Shown one piece after another: positions 8,352 through 17,834 of a stretch of DNA of 64,000 nucleotides. Source of the stretch: Alsobacter soli (GTDB lineage Bacteria > Pseudomonadota > Alphaproteobacteria > Rhizobiales > Beijerinckiaceae). The translations under genes were made by a program, and so were the position numbers. The stretch covers positions 42,529 through 106,528 of the forward strand of contig NZ_PVZS01000016.1 in assembly GCF_003004785.1 (NCBI RefSeq), in the 5' to 3' direction. Below the pieces are notes generated by a model. The model made no database searches and had not been told where the DNA came from. It was given only the letters and a program-made list of their open reading frames with translations. Numbering within the stretch: position 1 is the stretch's first letter; each line of letters opens with the position of its first letter.

Positions 8352-9518
8352 CTACGCCGCCTCCATCTCCTCGGCCGCCCTCGCCTTCCAGCCCTGGAGG
8401 TCGCGCCAGTTCGGCTCCAGGTCGGCGAAGCGCTCGAGCCTGAAGCTCGAGATATCCGCGAACCCGCAGGCGCCGTCGACCACGAGGTCGCGGATGGCCC
8501 GGCCGCTCGCCGGCGACAGCCCGAAACCGACGCTCGACAAGGTCGCCACAGTGGCGTTCTCCACCGTCGCGAGCCGGTCGATCACCGGGCGACCATCCGG
8601 CGTGTTCTCGATCACCCCCGCCCACGAGCGGATGATGCGGGCGTGGGCCGCCTTGGGGAACAACTCGGCCACCCGCCGGCCGATGGCGCCCATTAGCGGC
8701 GTGCTCGGCTTGGGCGGCGCGGCCTCGCCCTCCGCCTGCAGCCACTCGTGCGGGCCGCCGCCATAGGCCAGGTTGCCACGCAGCGTCTGGCGGCCGTACA
8801 GGCCGTTTCCATCCACGCCCCCATAGGGCATGAGCGGCAGCGGCTCGGTGACGATCATCTCGGCCCGGGCTGCGGCCATTGGGACCTCCTGCCCGAGCAT
8901 GGCGGAAAGAGCGCCCGTGGCCGGACCGGCCGCGATCACGACGTGGTCGCAACCAACGATACCCCGGTCCGTGCGGACGCCCGTGACGCGCCCGCCGGAC
9001 GTCTCGAACCCCTGCACGGCGCAGCGCTGCCAGATGCGGCCGCCATGGTCCTCGATGGCCCAGGCGTAGCCCTGGAGCGTGCGGTGCGGGTTGGCGTGCC
9101 CGCCGAAGTGGTAGAAGTAGCCGCCCACCGCATTGTCGCCCGCGAGCGGGACGAGCTCGCAGATATCGTCCCGATCGAGCACGTCGGTGCGGAACCCCTG
9201 CCGCTCCGCGTTGCGCATGGCGCGCGCATAGAGCGTCATCTGCGCGTCGCTGAAGGCGAGGCGGATGCGCTTGGGCTGGAACTCGGTGGGATAGCCCAGT
9301 AGTTCGTCCATCATCGGCCACAGGCGCTGCTCTTCGAGGAACAGCGGCGAATGGTGGTGGGAGCATCCCCCGCCGTTGCGGCCGGAGGCTTCCCAGCCCA
9401 CCATCCCTTTCTCGATCACCAGGACGTCCACGCCCTCCTGCGCCAGATGCCAGCCGGCGCTCAGCCCGGTGACGCCGCCGCCCACGATGACGACCGCCGC
9501 TCCCCTCGCCTCTTCCAC
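8352..9518 (-). CDS. FAD-dependent oxidoreductase, DAO superfamily (sarcosine oxidase beta-like)
   Basis: This 388-aa flavoenzyme has an N-terminal Rossmann motif VIVGGGVTGLSAGWHLA for FAD and the DAO fold throughout, with VIENTPDGRPVIDRL near the C-terminus as in glycine/sarcosine oxidases. It should oxidise the C-N bond of a secondary or tertiary amine or amino acid. I chose GTG at 9518, because AGGGAGG at 9524-9530 lies five bases upstream; GTG at 9533, overlapping the previous stop, is the alternative (393 aa). It follows the BFD flavoprotein gene in a two-gene operon divergent from the MttB-family gene. Confidence 0.82.
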   Translation of the reverse strand: MEEARGAAVVIVGGGVTGLSAGWHLAQEGVDVLVIEKGMVGWEASGRNGGGCSHHHSPLFLEEQRLWPMMDELLGYPTEFQPKRIRLAFSDAQMTLYARAMRNAERQGFRTDVLDRDDICELVPLAGDNAVGGYFYHFGGHANPHRTLQGYAWAIEDHGGRIWQRCAVQGFETSGGRVTGVRTDRGIVGCDHVVIAAGPATGALSAMLGQEVPMAAARAEMIVTEPLPLMPYGGVDGNGLYGRQTLRGNLAYGGGPHEWLQAEGEAAPPKPSTPLMGAIGRRVAELFPKAAHARIIRSWAGVIENTPDGRPVIDRLATVENATVATLSSVGFGLSPASGRAIRDLVVDGACGFADISSFRLERFADLEPNWRDLQGWKARAAEEMEAA

Positions 9519-9529
9519 CGCGGCCTCCC

Positions 9530-11173
9530 TCACTCGCTCGCCACGGGGCCGGACCCGCGGCCCGTCGCGACCGTGTAGCGCGCCGGCGTCTCCCAGAACG
9601 GCGTCCATTGCGCATGCATCCCGAACCAGCTGTCCCAGTGCTCCGCCTGCGCCGGCGCTTCCGGGAGCTGGCCGGCGGAGGCCAGCGGGATCGGGCGAAC
9701 GGGCGCCCGATGGCTCGCGAGCGGCACGTTGGCCAGCCTCTCGCCGGATTGCAGGGCGAGCAGGCACGCGACCTGCTCGCGGCAGCGCCGGCCCTGGCAT
9801 GGCCCCATCCCGGCGCGGGTAAGCCTCTTCACCTGGTCCGGATGCGGCAGGCCCTCGCCCAGGAGGGCGCGGAGGGAGCGATCGTTGCGGCGTTCCTGGG
9901 TCCAGCCCAGGTAGCGGGGCGGACGAACCTCGACCAGTTCGCGCGCGGTGACGTCCTCGCACTGGCACACCGGCGGCTCGCCTCGCGCTTCCACCACGCT
10001 GGCTCGCACCCAGCCCAGCCTGTAGGCCTCAATGTCATAGGCGGGCGCTTCGGGGATGACGGCGTGGGGCGCCGCCTCAACGCCGGCGCCGCCGCGATCC
10101 CCAAGGATGGCCGCAACCGCCCGGCGCGCCTCGGCGTCCGCAACGGCAAGGTCCCGGCTCTTGGCCGCCCAGATCCCGGCGCAGTCGCCTACGGCGAAGA
10201 CGTTGCGGATGCTGGTCCGCTGGTCCGGCCCGACTACGGGAGCATAGCCGCCGCGCTCGGGCTGGAACGCCGTGGCGCAGCCGAGCGCGTCGAGCAGGTC
10301 GATCACCGGCACGGCGCCCACGCCGAGCACGACACCGTCGCACGGGATGCGGCGCTCCTCGCCGACAGCCCGCCCGTCGACGTCGACGGCGCTGACGAGC
10401 GCCGCCTCCACGCTGGCGCCCAAAACCTCTCGCACGACGTGGCCCAGCAGCAGCTCCGCCCCGCCCTCGACCACGGCGGCGACAAGGTCGGCCGGACCGA
10501 CGGGCGCGGTCGCCTGCTCCACCACGGCGACGACCTCCCCGCCCGCGGCCTGGATCGCGAGCGCCGCCTCCAGCGCCTCGGCGGTGGTCCCCAGCAGAAC
10601 GACCCGCCGCGGCTCCAGCGCCCCATAGCGCGCGGCCAGCATGCGCGCTGCGGTGGCTCCCATCACGCCGGGCTTGTCCCAGCCCGGAAAGGCGAGCCCT
10701 ATGTCGCGCCGCCCGGCGGCGACGATCACGTGCTCGGCCCCGATCAGCCAGGATCGCTCGCCATCGGTCAGGCCCGCCACCGTGCCCGGCAGCCAGGCGG
10801 CGCCCGGGCCCGGGCTGTAGAGGCCCCAGCAGGCCGTGCGCAGGCGCAAATCCACGCCCGACTCGAAGGCCTGCTCGATCAGCGGCTCGGAGGCGACGAA
10901 AGCCTCCATGGCGGCGTTGCCGTTGCGCGACGCGGCGCTCATGCCCTGGCCGTAGTGAAGCGGGACGTCCTCTCCCATCGTGGCGTAGGACACGGGGTTC
11001 TCGTCCACGACCACTGCCGAGAGCCCGCTCTGCGCGGCAGCAAGTGCGGCCGTGAGCCCTGCCCGTCCGGCGCCGATCACCAGCACCTGCGCGCGCTCGG
11101 ACGGCTCCACGGTCTTCCCGGCCACGGATTTGGGATCATAGGCGTCGGCGGATGGCATCGGCGGCTCGCACAT
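9530..11173 (-). CDS. NAD(P)/FAD-dependent oxidoreductase with BFD-like [2Fe-2S] domain
   Basis: This 547-aa protein has an FAD-binding Rossmann fold near residue 30 (VLVIGAGRAGLTAALAAA), a second nucleotide fold around residue 190 and a BFD-type iron-sulphur region. Its four cysteines lie in VCQCEDVT and GPCQGRRC (about residues 400-455). This architecture matches the alpha subunits of opine oxidase, HCN synthase and D-hydroxyproline dehydrogenase, and the central part of sarcosine oxidase alpha. With the adjacent DAO protein it probably forms a two-subunit amine dehydrogenase. The usual small [2Fe-2S] subunit is missing here. ATG at 11173 is chosen; GTG 11209 is possible. Confidence 0.82.
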   Translation of the reverse strand: MCEPPMPSADAYDPKSVAGKTVEPSERAQVLVIGAGRAGLTAALAAAQSGLSAVVVDENPVSYATMGEDVPLHYGQGMSAASRNGNAAMEAFVASEPLIEQAFESGVDLRLRTACWGLYSPGPGAAWLPGTVAGLTDGERSWLIGAEHVIVAAGRRDIGLAFPGWDKPGVMGATAARMLAARYGALEPRRVVLLGTTAEALEAALAIQAAGGEVVAVVEQATAPVGPADLVAAVVEGGAELLLGHVVREVLGASVEAALVSAVDVDGRAVGEERRIPCDGVVLGVGAVPVIDLLDALGCATAFQPERGGYAPVVGPDQRTSIRNVFAVGDCAGIWAAKSRDLAVADAEARRAVAAILGDRGGAGVEAAPHAVIPEAPAYDIEAYRLGWVRASVVEARGEPPVCQCEDVTARELVEVRPPRYLGWTQERRNDRSLRALLGEGLPHPDQVKRLTRAGMGPCQGRRCREQVACLLALQSGERLANVPLASHRAPVRPIPLASAGQLPEAPAQAEHWDSWFGMHAQWTPFWETPARYTVATGRGSGPVASE

Positions 11174-11382
11174 GGGGAAACGCCGCGATTGTTCCCGGGG
11201 CGCTCGCACATAGGCGGCCGGTTTGCGACGTCAACGACGGCGAAAACGACCTCCGCCATTCATTCCGCATGTCGCTCCGCTGACGTCGCCATGTCGGTTT
11301 TCTGGCCTCGCCGGTCGTACGCCATGCCGGTCGAAGAAGCGGCCGCGGCGATCATGCCCGCGTCACGAAGGGGGACCGCTGC
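11174..11382. promoter_or_regulatory. Divergent promoter region between flavoenzyme operon and MttB-family gene
   Basis: This 209-bp gap separates two divergent transcripts and must hold both promoters. It carries tandem ATGTCG repeats and, on the minus strand near 11231-11250, a GTCGTTTTCGC element. I see no cobalamin-riboswitch core. The MttB gene has a strong ribosome site, GAAGGGGGA, at 11367-11375. Confidence 0.6.
11268..11311 (+). repeat. Two tandem 22-bp imperfect direct repeats, candidate AraC-type binding site
   Basis: The repeats at 11268-11289 and 11290-11311 both begin CATGTCG, share CTG in the middle and end TCGC, agreeing at 16 of 22 positions. A 22-bp period is two helical turns, the spacing expected for the two HTHs or two protomers of an AraC-family activator. 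The site is about 72 bp upstream of the MttB-family start. The GlxA-type regulators at 2145 or 23828 are candidate binders (inference). Confidence 0.45.
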
Positions 11383-12921
11383 ATGAGCGTGGAAAGGAGA
11401 CGCCGCGAGGGAGGCCGGGCCCGCAACGCGGTCCCGACGAAGCTGCCTCAGCTGCCCCGCCAGGACGTGGTGAACCCCTACCCGCCCATGGAGCTGCTGT
11501 CGGCCGACCAGGTGGAGGCCATCCACCAGACGTCCCTGCGTATCCTGGAAGAGTTGGGGATCGAGGTAATGTCCAGGCGCGCCCTCGACATCTTCGCGAG
11601 GGCGGGCGCGACGGTCGATCACGCCAGCATGACGGTCCGGCTCGACCGTGGGCTGGTTGAGCAGGCCCTCGCCACGGCTCCGTCCAGCTTCACGCTCACG
11701 CCCCGCAATCCCGAAAAGCGCGTCATCCTTAGCGGCGCCCACATCAACTTCGGCCTCGTGGCCGGGCCGCCCAACGTGCACGACTGCGTGCGCGGCCGGC
11801 GCCAGGGCAATTACCAGGACTACTGCGACCTCATCCGCCTGGCGCAGAGCTTCAATTGCATCCACCTGCTGGGCAACCAGGTGTGCGCGCCGATCGAGCT
11901 GCCCGCCAACTCGCGCCACCTCGACACCTACCGCGCCAACCTGGTCCACACGGACCTCGTCTACCACTGCTCCGCCATCGGGGCGGGGCGCGCCACGGAC
12001 GCGATCCGCATGACCGCCATCGCGCGCGGCCTCACGCTGGAGCAGATGAAGGCGAGCCCGGCCGTGCTCACCATCATCTCGGTGAACAGCCCGCGCCGCT
12101 TCGACGAGGCCATGTCGGAAGGCCTGGTCGCCATGGCTGAGCACGGCCAGGCCGTCGTGATCACGCCCTTCACCCTGATGGGCGCGATGGCGCCCGTGAC
12201 GCTCGCCGGCGCCCTCGCCCAGCAGAACGCCGAGGCGCTGCTCGGAATCACGCTCAGCCAGCTGGTGAATCCCGGATGCCCGGTGGTCTACGGCGCCTTC
12301 ACCTCCAACGTGGACATGCGCTCCGGCGCGCCAGCCTTCGGCACGCCCGAGAACACCAAGGCCAACGTCGCCAGCGGCCAGCTCGCGCGTCGCTATCGCC
12401 TGCCCTATCGCGCGTCGAATTCGAACGCCTCCAACGTGGCCGACGCCCAGTCAGCCTACGAGACGCAAATGGCGCTCTGGGGCGCGGTGCTCGGCCACTG
12501 CAACCTCGTCTACCACGCGGCCGGCTGGCTCGAAGGCGGGCTCACCAGTTCGTTCGAGAAGCTCGTGCTGGACGTCGAGATGCTCCAGCACATGATCGAA
12601 TTCCTGAAGCCCATCGCGGTCGACGACGCGGAGCTGGCCTTCGACGCGATCGCAGGCGTGGCCACCGGCGGCCACTTCTTCGCCTCGCCGCACACGCTGG
12701 AGCGCTACGAACGGGCCTTCTACCAGCCGATGGTCTCCAACTGGCAGAACTACGAGAATTGGCAGCTCGCCGGGGGGCTCGACGCCACCCAGCGCGCCAC
12801 CCGCATCTGGCAGCGCGCCCTCGCGGAATACGAGGAGCCTCCCCTGGACCCGGCGATCCGGGAGGAGCTGGACGCCTATGTGCGGACGCGGCGTGCCGAA
12901 ATCGCGGCGGGCGAGCCCTAG
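11383..12921 (+). CDS. MttB-family (non-pyrrolysine) corrinoid-dependent methyltransferase
   Basis: This 512-aa protein belongs to the trimethylamine methyltransferase MttB superfamily (COG5598), with a TIM-barrel fold. Clear blocks are LLSADQVEAIHQTSLRILEE near residue 40 and the repeated glycine-rich segments around 280-340. The reading frame has no internal TAG, so unlike archaeal MttB it contains no pyrrolysine. Characterised non-Pyl members (such as MtgB) take a methyl group from quaternary amines like glycine betaine or proline betaine and pass it to a corrinoid protein. No corrinoid protein, reactivase or methyl-H4folate transferase lies in this window. The adjacent flavoenzymes could process the demethylated product. 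Confidence 0.85.
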   Translation: MSVERRRREGGRARNAVPTKLPQLPRQDVVNPYPPMELLSADQVEAIHQTSLRILEELGIEVMSRRALDIFARAGATVDHASMTVRLDRGLVEQALATAPSSFTLTPRNPEKRVILSGAHINFGLVAGPPNVHDCVRGRRQGNYQDYCDLIRLAQSFNCIHLLGNQVCAPIELPANSRHLDTYRANLVHTDLVYHCSAIGAGRATDAIRMTAIARGLTLEQMKASPAVLTIISVNSPRRFDEAMSEGLVAMAEHGQAVVITPFTLMGAMAPVTLAGALAQQNAEALLGITLSQLVNPGCPVVYGAFTSNVDMRSGAPAFGTPENTKANVASGQLARRYRLPYRASNSNASNVADAQSAYETQMALWGAVLGHCNLVYHAAGWLEGGLTSSFEKLVLDVEMLQHMIEFLKPIAVDDAELAFDAIAGVATGGHFFASPHTLERYERAFYQPMVSNWQNYENWQLAGGLDATQRATRIWQRALAEYEEPPLDPAIREELDAYVRTRRAEIAAGEP

Positions 12922-12926
12922 CGAGA

Positions 12927-14044
12927 TCAGGCTGCGGCGGCAAAGCGCCAAATCGACAGGCCTGCGATGTCCACGCGCGGCGCGCCCTTCGTGACCAGAT
13001 CAGCGACCACCTCGCCCACCGCGGGCCCGAGTTGGAACCCGTGCTGGGAGAAGCCGAAGGCGTGCACGAGCCCGGGCGCGGTCGCGCTGGGGCCGAGGCA
13101 CGGAATGTGGTCGGCCATGTCTCCCTCCACGCCAGCCCAGGCGCGCAGGACCTGCGCTTCGGCCAGCCGGGGCGCGGCCCGCACGGCCCGCGCGAGCACC
13201 GTCTGGCACACGGCCGCCAGGGGCCTCGCCCGTTCCTTGCCCATGTCGACGTCCGACTCGCCGCCGCCGATCACCACCGAGCCTTGGGCCGTCTGCCGAA
13301 GCGCCACCCCGCCTCCGCAGATCCCGATGGACCGGTCCATGAAGGCTGGCAGCGGCTCCGTCACCATGCAGTTCGGCGCGATCGGCTCCAGCGGCACGGG
13401 CTCGCCGAACTGCTCCGCAATGCGCGCGCCCCAGGCGCCGGCCGCATTGACCAGCCAGCGGGCGCGCGCTGCGCCCTGTTGCGTTTTCATCAAAAACCCG
13501 TCCCCGTCCCGCTCGATCGCGGTCACGCGGGTGAAGTCCCGCATGTCCGCCCCGAGCCGGCGCGCTGCCGCGGCAAAGGCGGGCGCGACCAGCCGCGGGT
13601 TGGCGTGGCCGTCATCGACGCAGAGCGAGGCTCCGACCACCTCCTCCCCGAGCCAGGGATGCAGCTCCCGAACGCGGTTGCGACCAATCAGCTCCAACTC
13701 GAGCCCATGCTCTCGGGCGCGCTCGGCATAACCCTCGAGGAAGACCATGTCGGCGTCGGAATAGGCGAGCTTGAGGTGTCCGGAGACCGTGAACTCGGCG
13801 TCTGTGCCGATCAGTTCAGGCAACCGGCTCCACAGCTCGCGCGAGCGGCGCGACAGCGGCATCTCGGCCAGGTCCCGCCCCTGGCTGCGCACGCCCCCGA
13901 AATTGACGCCGCTCGCCCCGACCCCGAACGCGCCCTTCTCGAACACGACCACCGGGACGCCCCGCGCGGCCAGGTGAAACGCCGCGCAACACCCCGCGAT
14001 TCCGCCGCCGATCACCGCGACTTCCGTTGCGGTCGCGCCGACGC

Positions 14045-14048
<4 letters not shown>
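12927..14048 (-). CDS. FAD-dependent oxidoreductase, DAO superfamily (D-hydroxyproline dehydrogenase beta-like paralogue)
   Basis: This 373-aa flavoenzyme has the FAD motif VIGGGIAGCCAAFHLA at residues 11-26, then VGASGVNFGGVRSQGRDL and a C-terminal HAFGFSQHGFQLGP block. It is a close paralogue of the protein at 19473-20630, sharing these blocks almost exactly. It is the last gene of the importer operon, its ATG overlapping the stop of the upstream ATPase gene (ATGA). It converges on the MttB-family gene with only 5 bp between stops. It likely oxidises a cyclic or N-substituted amino acid brought in by the ABC system. Confidence 0.82.
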
Positions 14049-15018
<970 letters not shown>

Positions 15019-15022
<4 letters not shown>

Positions 15023-16014
15023 GCCCCGGCCCTCACCCAGCAGCGCACGCCGTGTTCCGGATCGCCGCCAAGCGGCGTCAGGGGCGGCCTCTCGGCGCAT
15101 TTGGCGATGCGCAGCGGGCAGCGCGACTGGTAGCGGCAGCCGGCCGGCATGTCCGGCAGCGTCGGCACCTGCCCGGGGATCGGCGCGAGCTTGGAGGCGC
15201 GGTCCACCCGTGGCATCGCCGCCAGCAGCGCCTCGCTGTAGGGGTGGGTGGGCGCCTGAAAGAACGCCCGCATGGGCGCGCTCTCCACGACGTCGCCGCC
15301 GTACATCACCATGACCCGGTCCGCCACCGAGGCGACCACGCCGAGATTGTGGGTGATCAACAGGACGGCCAGGCCCTCCTGCTTCTGCAGGTCGGCCAGT
15401 AGCGCCAGCACCTGGGCCTGGATGGTGACGTCGAGGGCCGTCGTCGGCTCATCCGCGATCAGCACCCGTGGCGAACAGGCCAGCGCCATGGCGATCATGA
15501 CGCGCTGGCGCATGCCGCCGGAGAACTGATGCGGGTAGGCGTCAAGCCGATCCGCCGCGGACGGGATCCGCACCAGCTCCATGAGCTGGACCGCGCGTTT
15601 GCGCGCCGCGTCCTTGCTCATGCCGCGGTGCTGCATCAGGCCTTCCGCGATCTGGAAGCCGATGGGCAGCACCGGGTTCAGCGACGTCATCGGTTCCTGG
15701 AAGATCATGCCGATGCGGTCGCCGCGCATGGCCTCCCGCTTGGCCTCGGTGGCGGCCGTCATGTCGACGCCGTCCACCACGATGCGGCCCTTGGAGACGC
15801 GGCCCACCGCCCCGGGCAGCAGGCCCATGATCGACAGGGCCGTCAGGCTCTTGCCGCAGCCGGACTCGCCGACCAGCGCCAGCGTCTCGCGCTGCCGCAC
15901 CGTGAAGGACACGTCCCGCACCGCGTCGAACCAGTGGCCCGCGATGCGGATGGAGGTGGTCAGGCCCTCGACCTGCAGGGCTTCGGAGGCGGCGGTGATT
16001 GGGGCGGCGCTCAT
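15019..16014 (-). CDS. Peptide/nickel-type ABC importer ATPase (DppD-like)
   Basis: This 331-aa ATPase has Walker A GESGCGKS (about residue 48), signature [15 protein letters not shown] and Walker [15 protein letters not shown]. Its C-terminal extension ends with [14 protein letters not shown], the oligopeptide-transporter cysteine cluster. Start and stop both overlap the neighbouring genes by 4 bp, so the cassette is translationally coupled. Confidence 0.9.
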
Positions 16015-16892
16015 TGCGGCGCCCTCGGGTCCGTGGCGTCGCGCAGGCCGTCACCGATGAGGTTGAGGGCGATCATCACGAGCAGGATCGCCAGACTGGG
16101 AAACACGGAAAGCCACCATCCGTCGAGCAGGTTGTCGAAGCCTTCGCGGACGATGCCGCCCCAGGTCGCCGTGGGCGGCGGAACGCCGAGGCCGATGAAG
16201 GACAGCGTGGCTTCGGTGCGGATGGCGGTCGCCAGCCACAGCGAGGCCATCACCACCACCTCGTCCATGATGTTGGGCAGCACGTGGAGGAACATGATGC
16301 GCAGGTCGCCGTAGCCCAGCGCCCGGCAGGCGTCGACGAAGTCGCGCTCCTTCATGGCGAGCGTGGAGCCGCGCGCCACGCGCACGAAGGCCGGCACGGC
16401 CGTGATCGCGATGGCGAGGATGAGGTTCTGCAGGTTGGGTCCCAGCACCGCGACGAGCATCAGGCCCATGATGAGCTGCGGGAAGCTGAGCAGCACATCG
16501 GTGGCCGCCGTGATCGCCTTGTCGACCTTGCCGCCGTAGTAGCCGGAGATGACGCCCACCACCGTGCCGAAGACGACGCCCGCCATGGTGGCGACGAACC
16601 CAACGAACAGCGAGATCCGCGCGCCCCAGATGACGCGGGACAGCACGTCGCGTCCGAAGGCGTCCGTGCCGAACCAGTGGTCCGCCGTCGGCCCGACCAG
16701 GTTGAGCAGGACATCCTGCGCGTCCGGGTCGTAGGGCGCGACCTGCGGGGCGAAGGCCGCCACAAGGATCATGCCGATGACGAGCAGCAGGCCAACGACG
16801 AGCCCGCCGGAACGGGTCGCCCGCCGCCAGGCGGAGGGAGCGGCCAGGGAAACCTTGGCGGGCGCGGGGGCGGGTGCGGCGGCGTCGCTCAT
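16011..16892 (-). CDS. Peptide/nickel-type ABC importer permease (DppC-like)
   Basis: This 293-aa inner-membrane protein has an N-terminal OppC-type segment (about residues 30-55), the conserved HWFGTDAFGRDVLSRVIWG block around residue 72, six transmembrane helices and a coupling loop near DACRALGYGDLRIMFLHVLP. ATG 16892 is chosen because it overlaps the DppB-like stop (ATGA); the longer reading frame upstream is a shadow of dppB. Confidence 0.9.
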   Translation of the reverse strand: MSDAAAPAPAPAKVSLAAPSAWRRATRSGGLVVGLLLVIGMILVAAFAPQVAPYDPDAQDVLLNLVGPTADHWFGTDAFGRDVLSRVIWGARISLFVGFVATMAGVVFGTVVGVISGYYGGKVDKAITAATDVLLSFPQLIMGLMLVAVLGPNLQNLILAIAITAVPAFVRVARGSTLAMKERDFVDACRALGYGDLRIMFLHVLPNIMDEVVVMASLWLATAIRTEATLSFIGLGVPPPTATWGGIVREGFDNLLDGWWLSVFPSLAILLVMIALNLIGDGLRDATDPRAPQ

Positions 16893-17830
16893 TGCGTCTT
16901 CACCCGCGGGTCGACGAGGCCATAAGTGAGGTCGGTCAGGATGTTGGCCACCACGATGGCGAAGGCGGACACCACCATGAGCCCCTGCAGCAGCGCGTAG
17001 TCGCGCTGGTTCAGGGCCGTCACGATGAGCTTGCCCAGCCCTGGCCGGTTGAACACGATTTCCGTCACCACAGCGTTGCCGATCAGCACGCCGAGATAGA
17101 GGCCGATCACGGTGACGATGGGGATGAGCACGTTGCGCAGCGCGTGGCGCCACACGATGAGCCGCTGCGGCAGGCCCTTGGCCCGGGCCGTGCGGATGTA
17201 GTCTTCGCCCAGCGCCTTCAGCATGCCCGAGCGCGTCACGCGCGTCACATAGGCGACCATGATCAGCCCGAGGTTGAACGCCGGCAGCACCAGCGCCCTC
17301 AGGCGCTCCACTGGGTCGGTGGCGTTCGCCGTGGAGATCACCGGGAACCAGCGCAGCTGCACCGCAAAGGCGATCAGCAGCAGGATGCCGGACACGAAAG
17401 CCGGGAAAGAGAGGCCCGCCAGGGAGAACAGTCGAGCGAACCAGTCGGCGAAGCCGTCGCGCTTCCGCGCGGCTAGGACGCCGAGCGGCACCCCCATGGC
17501 GACGCCGATGATGAGCGCCGCCACCGTGAGTTCGATGGTGAAGGGCAACACGGCCCAGACGTCGTCGACGATGGGCCGGTTGGTCACGAGGGAGCGGCCC
17601 AGGTCCCCATGGAGGATCTGGACCATGAAGTCCCAGTACTGGGACCAGAGCGGCTGGTCGAGGCCCAGCCGTTGCCGGAGCGCCTCGCGCGCCGCCGGGG
17701 TCGCTTGGTCGCCAAGGATCACGATGGTGGGATCGCCAGGGACGATCCGCACCAGGACGAAGACCAGGGTCAGCACCGCCCAGAGCGTGGGAATAGCCAG
17801 GGCGAGCCGCTTGGCGACGAAGCGCAGCAT
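16889..17830 (-). CDS. Peptide/nickel-type ABC importer permease (DppB-like)
   Basis: This 313-aa permease starts with the DppB signature, a first transmembrane helix followed by RIVPGDPTIVILGDQ. It has six membrane helices and the coupling loop TARAKGLPQRLIVWRHALRN (about residues 216-235). It begins 4 bp after the binding-protein stop and overlaps the DppC-like start. Confidence 0.9.
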   Translation of the reverse strand: MLRFVAKRLALAIPTLWAVLTLVFVLVRIVPGDPTIVILGDQATPAAREALRQRLGLDQPLWSQYWDFMVQILHGDLGRSLVTNRPIVDDVWAVLPFTIELTVAALIIGVAMGVPLGVLAARKRDGFADWFARLFSLAGLSFPAFVSGILLLIAFAVQLRWFPVISTANATDPVERLRALVLPAFNLGLIMVAYVTRVTRSGMLKALGEDYIRTARAKGLPQRLIVWRHALRNVLIPIVTVIGLYLGVLIGNAVVTEIVFNRPGLGKLIVTALNQRDYALLQGLMVVSAFAIVVANILTDLTYGLVDPRVKTQ

Positions 17831-17834
17831 GGAG

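Noticed and set aside
11174..11382. Cobalamin riboswitch upstream of the MttB-family gene
   Set aside because: I could not find the conserved B12-box or the expected long folded core in either orientation.
11383..12921. Pyrrolysine-type MttB with in-frame amber codon
   Set aside because: The frame is open throughout with no internal TAG, so it is the non-pyrrolysine type.
16892..17153. N-terminal extension of the DppC-like permease
   Set aside because: It only shadows the DppB-like gene; ATG 16892 overlaps the upstream stop and gives a normal-length permease.
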